Assembly: GCA_022414725.1 (NCBI GenBank)
Contig: CM039463.1
Location: forward strand, 29,357,071-29,421,070
Source of the DNA: Microglena sp. YARC
Lineage: Eukaryota > Chlorophyta > Chlorophyceae > Chlamydomonadales > Chlamydomonadaceae
Direction: 5' to 3'
DNA length: 64,000 bases
The notes below the pieces were generated by a model. That model saw only the letters and a program-made list of their open reading frames with translations. It was not told the origin of the DNA and ran no database searches. Every line of letters starts with the position of its first letter. Within the stretch, counting starts at the first letter, position 1. Positions 22,051-33,450 of this stretch are shown here, one piece after another. A program made the position numbers and the translations under genes.

Positions 22051-22438
22051 AATAGTTACATGCATTCGATATGGATAGGAATCGATCTTGTTTACGGTAC
22101 ATGGTTTTACAGCAAGCCTGGGCAGACTATAGGATCCAAGTAACACATTATGTGAACTTGAACTCGCCATGTGGACATGTAACAAGGAAATGCAACACGA
22201 GGGAAACGACACTTTGCCAACTGTTTTTCAGGTTTCAACTTATGTCGTTTCCAACCATGGAACCCTCTGCCATGTTTTCTTTGCCATGCTTCTCTAAAAA
22301 CCCTTTTAAGGAAAGTGGGCCCATTTGCCAATACATGTTCTTGCCATTACTTAAGGTGTGTCCGGTATATGGCATGGCATGGCATGCCCTGCAGTAATAT
22401 TTATCCCATGCCCTGCAGGGTTACGCCATCACTGCACA

Positions 22439-22440
<2 letters not shown>

Positions 22441-22488
<48 letters not shown>

Positions 22489-22491
22489 GGA
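22441..22491. repeat. (GT)n-(G)n composite tract
   Basis: About 15 GT repeats run straight into about 19 G. Confidence 0.9.
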
Positions 22492-22514
22492 GGGTCTGCG
22501 GCACCCAGAAAAAT

Positions 22515-22575
22515 TGTCGACACTCTTAATTGGGCCCGGAAGGCGCCCTTCTAGGCCCAATTAAAAGTGTCGACA
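22515..22575. repeat. 61-bp near-perfect palindrome
   Basis: The arms read TGTCGACACTCTTAATTGGG and, on the other side, CCCAATTAAAAGTGTCGACA, separated by a short GC-rich loop (CCCGGAAGGCGCCCTTCTAGG). One mismatched position lies in about 22 bp. It could be a tiny foldback transposon or a cruciform-forming site. No ORF. Confidence 0.85.
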
Positions 22576-22745
22576 GAGACGCACATTTCCGAAATTTCCC
22601 AAATGTGCGTGGCAAACACGGTGGTTGGCCCCAGTGCAAGCTTAGCCGGACCCTTGTTTAGCCAGAGCCATGCGTTGCCATGCAGCGACGGAATGGCGAG
22701 GCGTCGCCGGAAAAAAAAACGGTGGGTGCGTATTCTATGTACTTG

Positions 22746-22899
22746 CAGGGTACTACATGACGCGCGCTATTGTGCCATGTTTTAAACCCCCTCTGGGCGC
22801 AGCGCACAGATTTCCGTTTTCAGTTGAGTCAAAAGCGCCATCCCGAAGGAGGCAGTTGCGTCAAAAGCGCAACCCAAAATGAGAAAATGTAGTACCCTG
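22746..22899. mobile_element. hAT-type MITE (family B), 154 bp
   Basis: Perfect 12-bp terminal inverted repeats CAGGGTACTACA and TGTAGTACCCTG. The interior keeps AAAAGCGC blocks and GGCGCAGCGCACAG, like 12,013-12,198. Flanks TGTACTTG and TATACTGG match at 6 of 8, an eroded 8-bp duplication. Confidence 0.85.
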
Positions 22900-23004
22900 T
22901 ATACTGGTATGCGCAGGGCTCACGGTTGCTCTAATGCCACAGGCTTAGGGTGCCCGCTATGCTTTCCATGAATGAACTTGTCCCAATATTTGTGTTCCTC
23001 GTTT

Positions 23005-23460
23005 TCGTGGTACAGGCGCGACATAAACGCAGGCTGCTCTGTCATCCAACCTGTGTGTGTGTGAAAAAATGAAAATTGTTACACTGTCCATGCGGTACAG
23101 GCGGGACATAAATGCGGGCTGCTCTGTCATCCAACCTGTGTGTGAGTACAAAAACTGTGTGCGTATGTGTATGTGTCCGAAACTGTGTGCGTGTGTGTAT
23201 GTGTCCGAAACTGTGTGTGTGTATGTGTACACACATGTGTTTGTGTATGTGTACGCAAATGTGTGTGTACGTGTAATATAATGGGAATTGTTACTGTGTG
23301 TGTGTGTGTGTGTGTGAACACACACATGAAAATTGTTTCACTGTACAGGCGGGACATTAACGCAGGCTGCTCTGTCATCCAACCAGAGTGTGTGTTCAAA
23401 AGCTGTGTGCGTATGTGTATGTGTACACAAATGTGTGTACGTGTACACAAATGGGAATTG

Positions 23461-23503
<43 letters not shown>

Positions 23504-24050
23504 ACAAATGGAAATTGACTGTACAGGCGAGACATTAACGCGGGCTGCTCTGTCATCCAACCTGTGTGTGTATGCGTTTGTGTATGTGTACACAAATGTG
23601 TGTGTACGTGTACAAGAATGGGAATTGTTACTGTGTGTGTGCGTGTGTGTGTTAAAAATGGAAATTGTTGCACTGTACAGGCGGGATATAAACGCAGGCT
23701 GCTCCGTCATCCAACCTGTGCATGTGTACAAAACATGAGCAATGTTACGCTGTACATGCAGTGCAGGCGGGACATGGACGCGGGCTGCTCCGTCGTCCAA
23801 CCTGTGCATGTGTACAAAACATGAGCAATGTCATACTGTACATGCAGTACAGGCGGGACATGGACGCGGGCTGCTCCGTCGTCCGACCTGTGTATGTGCA
23901 CAAAACATGAACAATGTTACACTGCACAGGCGAGACATAAATGTGGGCTGCTCCGTCATCCAACCTGTGCACGTGTACACAAATGGAAATTGTTAAACTG
24001 CACAGGCGGGACATGGATGGGGGGTGCTCCGTCGTCCAACCTGTCAAGGT
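23005..24050 (+). repeat. Minisatellite, about 9-10 units of 65-180 bp
   Basis: Each unit holds a core TACAGGCGGGACATAAACGC, then GGCTGCTCTGTCATCCAACCTGTG, then a (GT)n or TACAAAA spacer of varying length. The 23.7-24.05 kb units are the most uniform (about 100 bp). Minus-strand frames stay open as repeated peptides but carry no domain. The core ends in AACCTGTG, not in a clear splice junction. Confidence 0.85.
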
Positions 24051-24345
24051 GGGTACGTGGGTATGTGGGAATAGTGGGTATGTCTGTTTGGCGTATGTGT
24101 GTATGTGTGTATGTGCGTATGTGTGTATGTGTGTATGTGTGTATGGTGTGTATGGTGTATGAGCGTATGGTGTGCATGTGTGTATGTGTGTTTGGTGTGT
24201 ATGTGTGTATGGTGTGTATGTGTGTATGTGCGTATGGTTGGTATGGTTGGTATGTGTGTTTGTGGGTGTGGTGGGTATGTTGGGTATGGTGGTATGGTGT
24301 ATGCGTATATGGGTAGGGTGTATGTGTCTGTGGGTATGGTGTTCA
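24050..24345. repeat. GTATGTGT/GGTATGGT low-complexity tract
   Basis: Irregular repeats of GTGTATGTGTGTATG, then TGGTATGGTTGG, without a fixed period. Confidence 0.85.
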
Positions 24346-24889
24346 CAGTGTGCACCAGTGAAGGATGGAGATTCTATTTGAAAATTAAAAAGTGGTCATG
24401 CCTCGCCACAGGGTGCAAGGTAGAAGGAACCTTCCCGTTCGCTTGCACTGGGGGATGGTTACTGTGGGTTTGGCTTGGCTTGGCTTGCACTGCTGAATGG
24501 TTACTGTGGCTTTGGCTTGGCTTGGTTTGGCTTGGCTTGGCTTGCACTGGGGGATGGTTGCTGTGTTTTTTGCTTTCGCAGACCGCTACTGAGCCCGAGC
24601 TCGGACTACCGCGGGGCAGCACTGTGTATGTGTATACGTATGTTGTTACAGTACAGGCCAGGGGTAGCCAAATAGGCTAAAGGGTCTTGCCCAACCATGA
24701 TATCAGGGGGGGCTCAAATAATTATGAACTGAACCCCGAACAATCGTTTTACCGACGGGCGCCCTGCGTTCGTGCTACAGTGATAAATTAATTTAATTGT
24801 ACGATTCAATTCTCATCAAGCAATGCAACACTAGAAGCAAGGCTATATAATTTAAATTCATTATACAAAATTGTGCAAACCTATATCCC

Positions 24890-26570
24890 AAGCTAGAAGC
24901 AGGCTACAAAAAATACCAAATGAATAACACCAAATGAATAATATGAAATGAATAACACCAAATGAATATTATGAAATGAATAATACCAAATGAATAACAC
25001 CAAATGAATAATATGAAATGAATAATACCAAATGAATAACACCAAATGAATAATACGAAATGAATAATACCAAATGAATAACACCAAATGAATAATATGA
25101 AATGAATAATACCAAATGAATAATACCAAATGAATAATACCAAATGAATAATACCAAATGAATAACACCAAATGATACCAACCTGCACCCCCAGACAATT
25201 TATAATAATACAAAATAAATTATACACAATTATACCAACCTATACCCCAAGCTAGAAGCAGGCTAAAAACAAATACCAAATGAATAATACCAAATGAGTT
25301 TATACCAAATTATGACAACTGCTGCACCCCAGCCAGAAGCAGGCTATAAATGATAACAAATGAATAATACTACCAAATGAATTATATAAAAATAATAATA
25401 ATAACAAATAAATTATACACAATTATACCAACCTTTACCCCAAGATAGAAGCAGGCTACAAGCAATACCAGATGAATAACACCAAATGAATTATACCAAA
25501 TTATACCAACCTGTACCCCAAGATAGAAGCAGGCTACAAATTATACCAAATTAATAATAATACCAAATGAAGTATACCAAATTATACCAACCTGTTCCCT
25601 TAGCTAGAAGCAGGCTCCAAATTATACCAAAATGTTAATCCTACAAAATGAATACTACCAAAGGAATAGTACCAAATAAGACCAACATATTCCCCCAGCT
25701 AGAAGCAGGCTCCAAATTATACACAATTAATACTACCAAATGAATTATACCAACCTGACACCCAGCAAGAAGTAGGCTACAGATTATGCCAAATTAATAA
25801 AACTACCAAATGAATTATACACAATTATACCAACCTGCACCCCAAGCTAGAAGCAGGCTACAAATTATAACAAATACATAATACTACCAAATGAATAATA
25901 CCCAATTAGACCAACCTGTAACCCCAGTCAGAAGCAGGCTACAAAAAATACCAAATTAATAATTACACCAAATGAATTATACCAAGCTGTATCCCCAGCC
26001 AGAAGCAGGCTACAAATTATGTCAAATTATTGTAGCACCAAAAAAATACTACTAAATGAATTATACCAAATGATACCAACCTGTAACCCAGCCAGATGCA
26101 GGCCACAAATTAAACCAAATGAATACTACCATATAAATACTACCAAATGAATTAAACCCAATTAGACCAACCTGTACCCCCAGCCAGAAGCAGGCTACAG
26201 ATTATGCCAAATTGTCATAGAACCAAATAAAGACTACTAAACGAAGTATACCAAATGCTACCAACCTGTAACCCAGCCAGATGCAGGCCACAAATTATAC
26301 CCAATTAATACTACCTAATTAGACCAACCTGTTCCCCCAGCTAGAAGCAGGCTCCAAATTATACCCAATTAATACTTCCAAATGAACACTACCAAATGAA
26401 TAATACCAAATTAGACCAACCTGTACCGCCAGCCTGTAGGAGGCTACAAATTAGAACAAATTAATAATACCAAATGAATTAGACCCAATTATACAACATT
26501 AATAATAATACCAAATAAATTATACCAACCTGTACCCCCAGCCAGAAGCAGGCTACAAATTTCTGGCTTG
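24890..26570 (-). repeat. Array of about 18 units, exon-end/donor-like on the minus strand
   Basis: Units of roughly 60-110 bp repeat, on the minus strand, TTTGTAGCCTGCTTCTGGCT, then GGGGGTACAGGTTGGTATAA. Between the first two units, 24,909-25,175 is a purer 14-bp repeat (AAATGAATAACACC on the plus strand). The last unit (26,525-26,570) is fused to the exon copy at 26.56-26.74 kb, so the array looks like tandem copies of that exon's 3' edge plus GGTACAGG, a potential donor. Confidence 0.75.
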
Positions 26571-28308
26571 AACTCCAAGCGCGCACAGAGCTGCCACTGG
26601 AACAAGCTCTTGGCCATGAAGTAATCGTGCAGGACGTGGTAGAGCTCCGCGTCTTCCAAATGGCAGGCGGCGATGCTGTTGAGGGGGGGGACCCCAGACT
26701 CGGCGTCAGCGTTACTCCACTTGTCGTCATTCAGCACGTACCTGGGGGGATGGTTGGTATAATTTGGTTTAGTTATTACGCCATCACTTTTTGTTGTTGC
26801 TTGAACTCCAGGTGAGCACAGAGCTACCACTGGAACAAACTTTTGGCCATAAAGAGGTTGTGCAGGACGTGGTAGTGCTCCGCGTCTTCCAAATGGCAGG
26901 CGGCAATGCTGTTCAGGGGGGGGACCCCAGCCTTGGCTTCGGCATTACTCCACTTGCCGTCGTCCAGCATGTACCTGGGGGGATGGTTAGTATAATTTGG
27001 TTCAGTCGTTATGTCATCACTTTTTGTTGTTGCTTGGACTTTGAGCGTGCACAGAGCTGCCACTGGAACAAGCTCTAGGCCATGAAGTAGTCGTGCAAGA
27101 TGTGGAAGTGCTCCGCTCCGGTTGGTATAATTTGGTATAATGAAGTTAAGTTATCTTAGCTTGCTTTTAGTGTTGCATTGCTTGATGAGAATCGTACTAT
27201 AATATTAAATCCAAACCCAGAATCGGCGTCGGCGTTACTCCACTTGCAATTGTTTAGCATGTACCTGGGGGGATGTTCCAGTTGTTACGTTGTCACTGTC
27301 TGCGGGGTGGGGTGGGGGGCACGATGTTCGTAAGCCCCCCTTTGATCTGTCAAGCTCAGCGTCGGCATTGCAGCACTTGTCGTCGTCCAGCATGACCTTG
27401 CTAGTAGTGTAGCATTGCTCGTCGAGAATCGTACAGTTGGGATTGCGCCTCACCACTCAGCTCCCATTGCAGTTTGAACGGAGCCAGGGCCCAGGGGCTT
27501 CGCGGCTGTGTGGTCAACCGGACCTTCACCACCCAGCTTGTCTCCATCGCTAAGTGCCGTCACAGCCATGGCCAACCACCAGCCTATTTGGCTACCCCTG
27601 GACTGTAAAACACACACACAAAAATGCATACAAATACACACAAATACATTAAAATACATTTTTGTTTTTGCAAAAAGACATAGAAAATGCATAAATATAC
27701 ACACAAAAATACATTAAAAATAAAAATAAAAGACATACAAATAATGTAAAAATATACAGGATTTCTTCTCACCATTCAGCTCCCGTTGCAGTTTGTATGG
27801 AGCCAGGGCCCAAGGGCTTCACGTCTGTGTGGCTGACCGGACCTTTCACACCCAGCTTGTCTCCATTGCTAAGTGCCGTCACGGCCATGGCAACCAACAG
27901 CCTATTTGGCTGTTCTTAATTAAATTAAATTAAATTAAATTGATAGAAATTCAAGTAAATAAAATAAAATATACCCCTGGACTGTGAAAATACACAAAAA
28001 ATAAATTAAAAGACATAAAAAATACAGACAAATGTACACACCAAAATAAATTAAACATGAAAATACTTTTAAAATAATAAAAATACACAGGATTGCTCCT
28101 CACCACTCAGCTCCCGTTGCAGTTTGAACGGAGCCAGGGCCCAAGGGCTTCACGTCTGTGTGGCTGACCGGACCTTCACCACCCAGCTTGTCTCCATCGC
28201 TTAGTGCTGTAATAGCCACGGCCACCCACCAGCCTATTTGACGAGACTCGAATTGGGTTTCGGGGGCGGAACAGCCCGTGGACTCGGGGACGCCGGGGCA
28301 CACGTTCG
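26560..28308 (-). CDS. Gene of unknown function, arrayed exons
   Basis: A clear exon runs from 28,308 to 28,104 on the minus strand: acceptor TTTGCAG/CG, coding for ANVCPGVPESTGC, then TALSDGDKLGGEGP and ending GAEW at donor GTG/GTGAGG. A second exon starts at 26,974 or 26,741 after CCCCCCAG and encodes YVLNDDKWSNADAE, then PPLNSIAACHLEDAE and FMAKSLFQW. Phases fit (TG+G gives Trp). Both exon types recur: the first at 27,775-27,905 (frameshifted) and 27,465-27,600, the second partially at 27,345-27,396, 27,215-27,264 and 27,045-27,117 (with a stop), and twice in full. The copy at 26,815-26,974 has TAG after FQW. I do not recognise the protein family. The two Cys suggest an extracellular or secretory protein, as inference. 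Which copies are spliced is unknown. Confidence 0.5.
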
Positions 28309-28314
28309 CTGCAA

Positions 28315-28930
28315 AGGACAAACAGCGCAGGTCAGCATGAATCTATAAAAGTTCACGAGCTGTATGACGAGTGGACACGGGGACCCTGGGGCACAAGTTC
28401 GCTGCAAGGACAAACAGCGCAGGTCAGCATGAATCTATACAAGTTCACGAGCTGTATGACGAGTGGACACGGGGACCCTGGGGCACAAGTTCGCTGCAAG
28501 GACAAACAGCGCAGGTCAGCATGAATCTATAAAAGTTCACGAGCTGTATGACGAGTGGACACGGGGACCCTGGGGCACAAGTTCGCTGCAAGGACAAACA
28601 GCGCAGGTCAGCATGAATCTATAAAAGTTCACGAGCGTATGACGAGTGGACACGGGGACCCTGGGGCACAAGTTCGCTGCAAAAACAAACAGCGCAGGTC
28701 AGCATGAATCTATAAAAGTTCACGAGCTGTATGACGAGTGGACACGGGGACCCTGGGGCACAAGTTCGCTGCAAAAACAAACAGCGCAGGTCAGCATGAA
28801 TGTAAAAACGTTCACGAGCTGTATGACGAGTGCACACGGGGACGCCGGGGCACACGTTCGCTGCAAGCACAAACAGCGCAGGTCAGCATGAATGTACGAA
28901 AGTTCATGAGCTGTATGACTAGTGGAGTTT
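28315..28930 (-). repeat. Seven tandem copies of an acceptor plus exon start
   Basis: Units of about 92 bp. On the minus strand each reads TGTTTGTCCTTGCAG, then CGAACTTGTGCCCCAGGG, TCCCCGTGTCCACTCGTCAT, then ACAGCTCGTGAAC. They match the acceptor and first about 30 bases of the exon starting at 28,308, whose coding version reads CGAACGTGTGCCCCGGCG. Outer copies are more diverged. Confidence 0.88.
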
Positions 28931-28959
28931 CACAACTCTAGGTTTTGTTTTGGCTATAG

Positions 28960-29135
28960 TTATTTTTCTGGCTCTTTTTGTTCTTTCTATTCTTTTTCTT
29001 GTTCTTTTTCAGTCCTTTTCTCTTTTTGTTCCTGTTTTTGTTCTCCTTGCTCTTTTTTTCTTTTTGCACTTTTGGCACTTTTTGCACTTTTTGTTCTTTC
29101 TCTTTTTGCTCCTTTTCTTGTTCTCCATGCGCTTT
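28960..29135. repeat. TTCTTTTTG pyrimidine-rich tract
   Basis: Imperfect repeats of CTTTTTGTTCTTT and GCACTTTTTG. Open frames on both strands encode Phe/Leu/Ser or Lys/Glu runs only. It is followed by (ATGA)n at 29,190-29,245. Confidence 0.8.
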
Positions 29136-29247
29136 TTGGCTTGACATCACTCCTTCACATCATTGTCACCATCATCAACACCATCATCCAGAATGCATGA
29201 ATGAATGCATTGATGAATGAATGAATGAATGAATGCATTGATGAATA

Positions 29248-29775
29248 CCCGAATGAAAAAAATCTCCAGATTTTACCCGAATGAAAAAAATTACAAAATT
29301 TTTGATTGAGGGATTAGCCTGTCAAAACTGTGTGTGTGTGTGTCCGTCCGTCCGTCACAAACTACTTTTTCAGGATTCACTTCAAATCACAAAAAAACGA
29401 AACATTATACAACATATAACAATTATAAGACTTACAGATAACGGACATATTCTCACGAGAACACATATGAGCATCGCAATTCAAGGAGAGGAGCTAAGGT
29501 TTGTGCTTTTTGGGCCAAAAGCGACAATTATTGGGTAACATTTGTTATCATTTCAAATTCGTCCCATCCAATCATGTGCGCATATATAGGTTTGGGAATG
29601 GAGTTTGGGAATGGAATTATCATCAAAAAATCAAGGCGAAACATGCAAGCATCACAATGGACGAAACATCCCCCTGGGGCACTAGAGCTATTATTAGCAC
29701 GGACTTCACCCACAACTCAGCCGCAGGGCCGTGCGTGGGGAGGGACGGGTGCGTGGGGTGGGCCCACGGATATGT
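29248..29775 (+). repeat. Dispersed repeat family C, copy 2 (diverged, partial)
   Basis: Begins CCCGAATGAAAAAAATCTCC, duplicated once, then GAGGGATTAGCC, GTCCGTCCGTCCGTCACAAAC, GAGCATCGCAATTCAAG, GGCGAAACATGCAAGCATCA and CAGGGCCGTGCGTGGGGA. It ends near the GGGCCCACGGA block and lacks the second half seen in the other copies. Confidence 0.75.
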
Positions 29776-29871
29776 ACTGTGTACTTCTAAATCACGTAAT
29801 GTTCATGTTTCCAGCCTCGCGAGCTTGCACAATGAACAATAACATGGGAAACTATAACATATCCAGCTCAC

Positions 29872-30061
29872 GTAGACCAGATTGCTAAGGAACGAAGAGT
29901 TGGGGGTTCGAATCCCCCTTCGGTCGCTCTTGGCGTTGCAGGTCGTCGTCAACCGCGATGGTAGCTTGTCCAGTTGAGGTAGGAGACCGCTCCCTACCCG
30001 CGTACGACGGGCTCCCTTAACACCACGCCCCACCAGGCGTTATCATTACCTTTTTTTTTTT
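29872..30061 (+). mobile_element. tRNA-derived SINE, copy 1 (5' truncated)
   Basis: B box GGGGGTTCGAATCCCCC, then the shared tail CGGTCGCTCTTGGCGTTGC, GATGGTAGCTTGTCCAG, CCGCTCCCTACCCGCG, GGCTCCCTTAACACCACGCC and GCGTTATCATTACC, ending in T12. A 10-bp duplication TCCAGCTCAC flanks it (29,862-29,871 and 30,062-30,071). The A-box end is missing. The 3' oligo(T), rather than poly(A), looks like a Pol III stop signal. Confidence 0.9.
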
Positions 30062-30071
30062 TCCAGCTCAC

Positions 30072-30484
30072 ACCCTTGCGGAGCTTGGAATTAAGCACCA
30101 GCGACTTTCGAGTTGCAAACTATGGAGGTACCACCATTCGCATGGGCCAAGCCGCCCCCATTTGTATTGCCGAGGCGAAATGGACCACGCCACCGCGCCA
30201 TACGTTACCCCTCCCTGGCAGGCGGCCTAGGATCTCCAGGGACCCGCTCTTCGCTCGTTTTCCCTCCTCGCCCATTCTCGCAGGCTTATTCAGTTGAAGT
30301 TTCTCAATTATTAGCTTTCGACACGCGCCTAGGACTTGTCTTTGAAACTATTCTTCGCAATTCTTGATGCCCCCCTTAGTTCAACTCTGATAGTCGCCCA
30401 TCGCCTCATCAAGCGCGCGCGGTTCCCTGCTTCGCATGCAGCTGAGACAACATGGGAAGGATCATGCTACCACCCCTTGCTCTA
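30072..30484 (+). other. No gene recognised
   Basis: An open frame of 73 codons (30,076-30,297) follows the SINE, with GC-rich sequence and no known motif. It could be a decayed exon, but nothing confirms it. Confidence 0.3.
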
Positions 30485-30730
30485 CCTGCATGGTAAATTT
30501 GGTATGGTACTGCATGGTGCAGAATAGCACGACATTGAATGGTTTATACCTACATGCATGGTACAATGGTAGATTAGTATGGTATGGCCTGGTGCAGCAT
30601 AGCACTGCATGTTATGGTTTATACCAACATGCATGGTACAATGGTATAATAGTGGGGCATGGCATGGTGTAGCATAGCATTGTATGATGTGTACCTACAT
30701 GCATGGTATATTGGTATAGTATGGAGTAAT
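30485..30730 (+). repeat. Tandem repeat, about 60-75 bp unit, 3-4 copies
   Basis: Units contain TACATGCATGGTACAATGGT, then GGTATGGCCTGGTGCAGCAT, then AGCACTGCAT. Confidence 0.8.
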
Positions 30731-30889
30731 GGTTGTGAAAGAGATGATTATAATTGTAGGAGTGATGATGATGGTCATGGTGAGATTGTTAGTACTGATG
30801 GTGTTCATGAGAAGATGATTGCGATCGTGTTATGTGGTGATGTAGTGCGTGATATTTATTCGTGCTTCAGTAGTTGTGTTTGGGTTGTG

Positions 30890-32265
30890 CCGCAGTTGGA
30901 TAGCCAGTTATGTGTGTGTGTTCAAGGTGTGTCTGAGTGTGTTCGTGTGTGTGCATGGGGTAGTGAATGGATAGCCAGTGTGTGTGAGTGCATGGTGTAG
31001 TGCATGGATAGCCAGTGTGTGTGGGTGAGTGCCTGAGTGTGTTGTTTGTGTCAATGGGATTGTCTTTAAGTGCATGGGGATGGCGAGGTGTGTGTGTATG
31101 TAAGTAGGGCGGTGTGGCAGTGCATGTGCAGCCCCTTGTGTGTGCGTGTGTGAGTGTCTGGGTATGTGTGAATGTGTGCATAGGGTTGTCTTGTTTTGCA
31201 TGGATAGCACTAGCACATGGCTGTGCGACAATGTATGTGTAGCCAGTTGTTTTGTGTGTGCATGCTTGATTGGCTGAATGTGTTTGTGTTTGCATATGGT
31301 TGTCTTCTGGTGCATGGATAGCCAGATGTGTGTGTGTGCATGCACAGTGCTGTGTTGCAGTGCATGTATAGCTAGATGAGTGTGTATGTGCATGCACAGT
31401 GCTGTGTTGCAGTGCATGGATAGCCAGATGTTTGTGTATGTGCGTGCACAGTGCTGTGTTGCAGTGCATGGATGGCAATTTGTTTGGTGCGTGCATGCGT
31501 GCGTGTGTATTTGAGTGTGTTTGTGTTTGCATGGGGTTTTGTTGTAGTGCATGGATAGCCAAATGTGTGTGTAATGAGCCGTGGCGCAGTGCTGTGTGGC
31601 AGTGCATGGAAAGCCACATGTGTGTGTATGTGCATGCACAGTGCTGCGTGGTAGTGCATGGGTAGCCAGCTATGTGTGTGTATGCGCGTGCACAGTGTTG
31701 TGTGGCAGTGTATGGATAGCCAGATGTATGTGTATGTGTGTGCATAGGGCTGTGTGGCAGTGCATGGATAGCAAATTGTTTTGTGCGCGCATGCGTTTGT
31801 ATTTGAGTGTGTTCATGTTTGCATGGGGTTGTCTTGTAGTGCATGGATAGCCAGGTGTGTGTATGTACTAGCACATGGCTGTGCGACAATGTATGTGTAG
31901 CCAGTTGTTTTGTGTGTGCATGCTTGATTGGCTGAATGTGTTTGTGTTTGCATGTGGTTATCTTGTAGTGCATGGATAGCCAGATGTGTGTGTGTGTGCG
32001 TGCACAGTGCTGTGATGTAGTGCATGGATGGCCAGATTTGTGTGTATGTGCATGCACAGTGCTGTATGGTAATGCACGGATAGCCAGATGTGTGTGTATG
32101 TGCGTGCGCAGTACTGTGTGGCAGTGCATGGATAGCCACATGTGTGTGGAAGTGCGTGCACAGTGCTGTGTGGCTGTGCATGGATAGCCATATGTGTGTG
32201 AATGTGTGTGCGCAGTTGCTGTGTGGCTGTGCATGGATAGCCACATGTGTGTGTATGTGCGGTGT
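30890..32265 (+). repeat. Minisatellite, 50-52 bp unit, about 25 copies
   Basis: Each unit reads GTGCATGGATAGCCAGATGT, then GTGTGTATGTGCATGCACAGT, then GCTGTGTGGCA. A block with TTGTTTTGTGTGTGCATGC is itself repeated at about 31,235 and 31,900. The long minus-strand frame is a by-product with His/Thr-rich repeats. Confidence 0.9.
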
Positions 32266-33450
32266 GGTATAGAGTATGTATGCTTTAGGCCCTCTGATGA
32301 CCCCCCTGGGTTCCACCTGTCTCTTTGTACATTAGTTTGTCTCTCTCCATCTGTGCTGCTGATATGGCAAACTCTGCACCCAAACATTTGGCTCGTAGTT
32401 GGAGTGCGCTTGACTAAAGATATCAACTTTGCAGCGGTCATGATCCTTCTCAATAGTTGTCAAATGTTTTGTAGCATATTCTGCTATGAGTACCTACTTA
32501 CTCCACTACTTCTGAAAACTCCCAGCCTCCCTCCTCTCACTTTCTCGCATTCCTGCATATCAACTATTTCTCGACTATTTGCCCCATTTCCTGCCCGTGA
32601 CTTCTAATGTGTTCTGGGTTTACTTGCTTAGTGGTTTGAATGCCAGCGTTTGACCATAATTCAGATGCCACGTGTCCAGGCTGTCAAGACTATGTGTTCA
32701 ATCCCACGCACGGCAGGGACACGTCCAGCCGACTCTACAACCTCATTGGCAAAACACGAGTCAGAATGCATATCACACTGCGATCTCGTAATACGATATT
32801 GTATTTGGCAACAAGTGGTGTCCTGGGGGTCCCGAATTAATTGCCATAAATGTGGGGAATGAAGCCACATCAAGCTTGTATGCGGCTGACTGAACAAATT
32901 CAACCATACCTCTGATTGGTTACATTTCGTGTGCATCAACTGCTTGCAAATAAATCCCATCTACAAGACAGTCCAGGCACGTTTAATACTCCTTCAAATT
33001 TAATAACCCTACAAAATGTCAATTGTCGTTACTTTGTTGTAATCAAAGCTACATACATCGATTCAATTAAATTAAATGCAAATCTATTGAATTCAAATGC
33101 ATACAATGCAAATCAATTAAATGCATTGAATTCAAGTAAAGGTATATACAACACACTTTTGAATTCTATCAAATTAATTAAATACAGTTTTTATTAATTA
33201 ATTAATGAATTAATACAATTAAATTAATTAAATTGATAATTCATTTAATATAATTTAATTAATTATGTTATTGATTAATTAATTAATTAATACTTTTAAA
33301 TTAACCAATCAATTTAACAGAATTTGATTAATTCAGTTTAATCACATAATCTATCAATTAATACAATTAATTTAATTAATTATACAATTATACAATAATA
33401 AAAGTATACAATTAAATTTTTAATTTAATTAATATCATTTTAAACATTTT
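32266..33450. other. No gene; AT-rich tail
   Basis: 32,266-33,040 is unique-looking with no recognised coding. 33,040-33,450 is dominated by TTAATTAA-type runs that lead into the family C copy at 33,451. Confidence 0.5.

Noticed and set aside
24893..25227. HLVLFIWYYSFGI-repeat minus-strand frames
   Set aside because: A 14-bp tandem repeat read in three frames, not a protein.
28315..28930. CRISPR-like regular array
   Set aside because: Units are contiguous tandem copies without unique spacers, in a eukaryotic intron next to the matching exon.
30867..32453. 528-codon minus-strand open frame
   Set aside because: It lies wholly in the 50-52 bp minisatellite and encodes His/Thr-rich repeats. 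The opposite strand is also open. No start context or domain.
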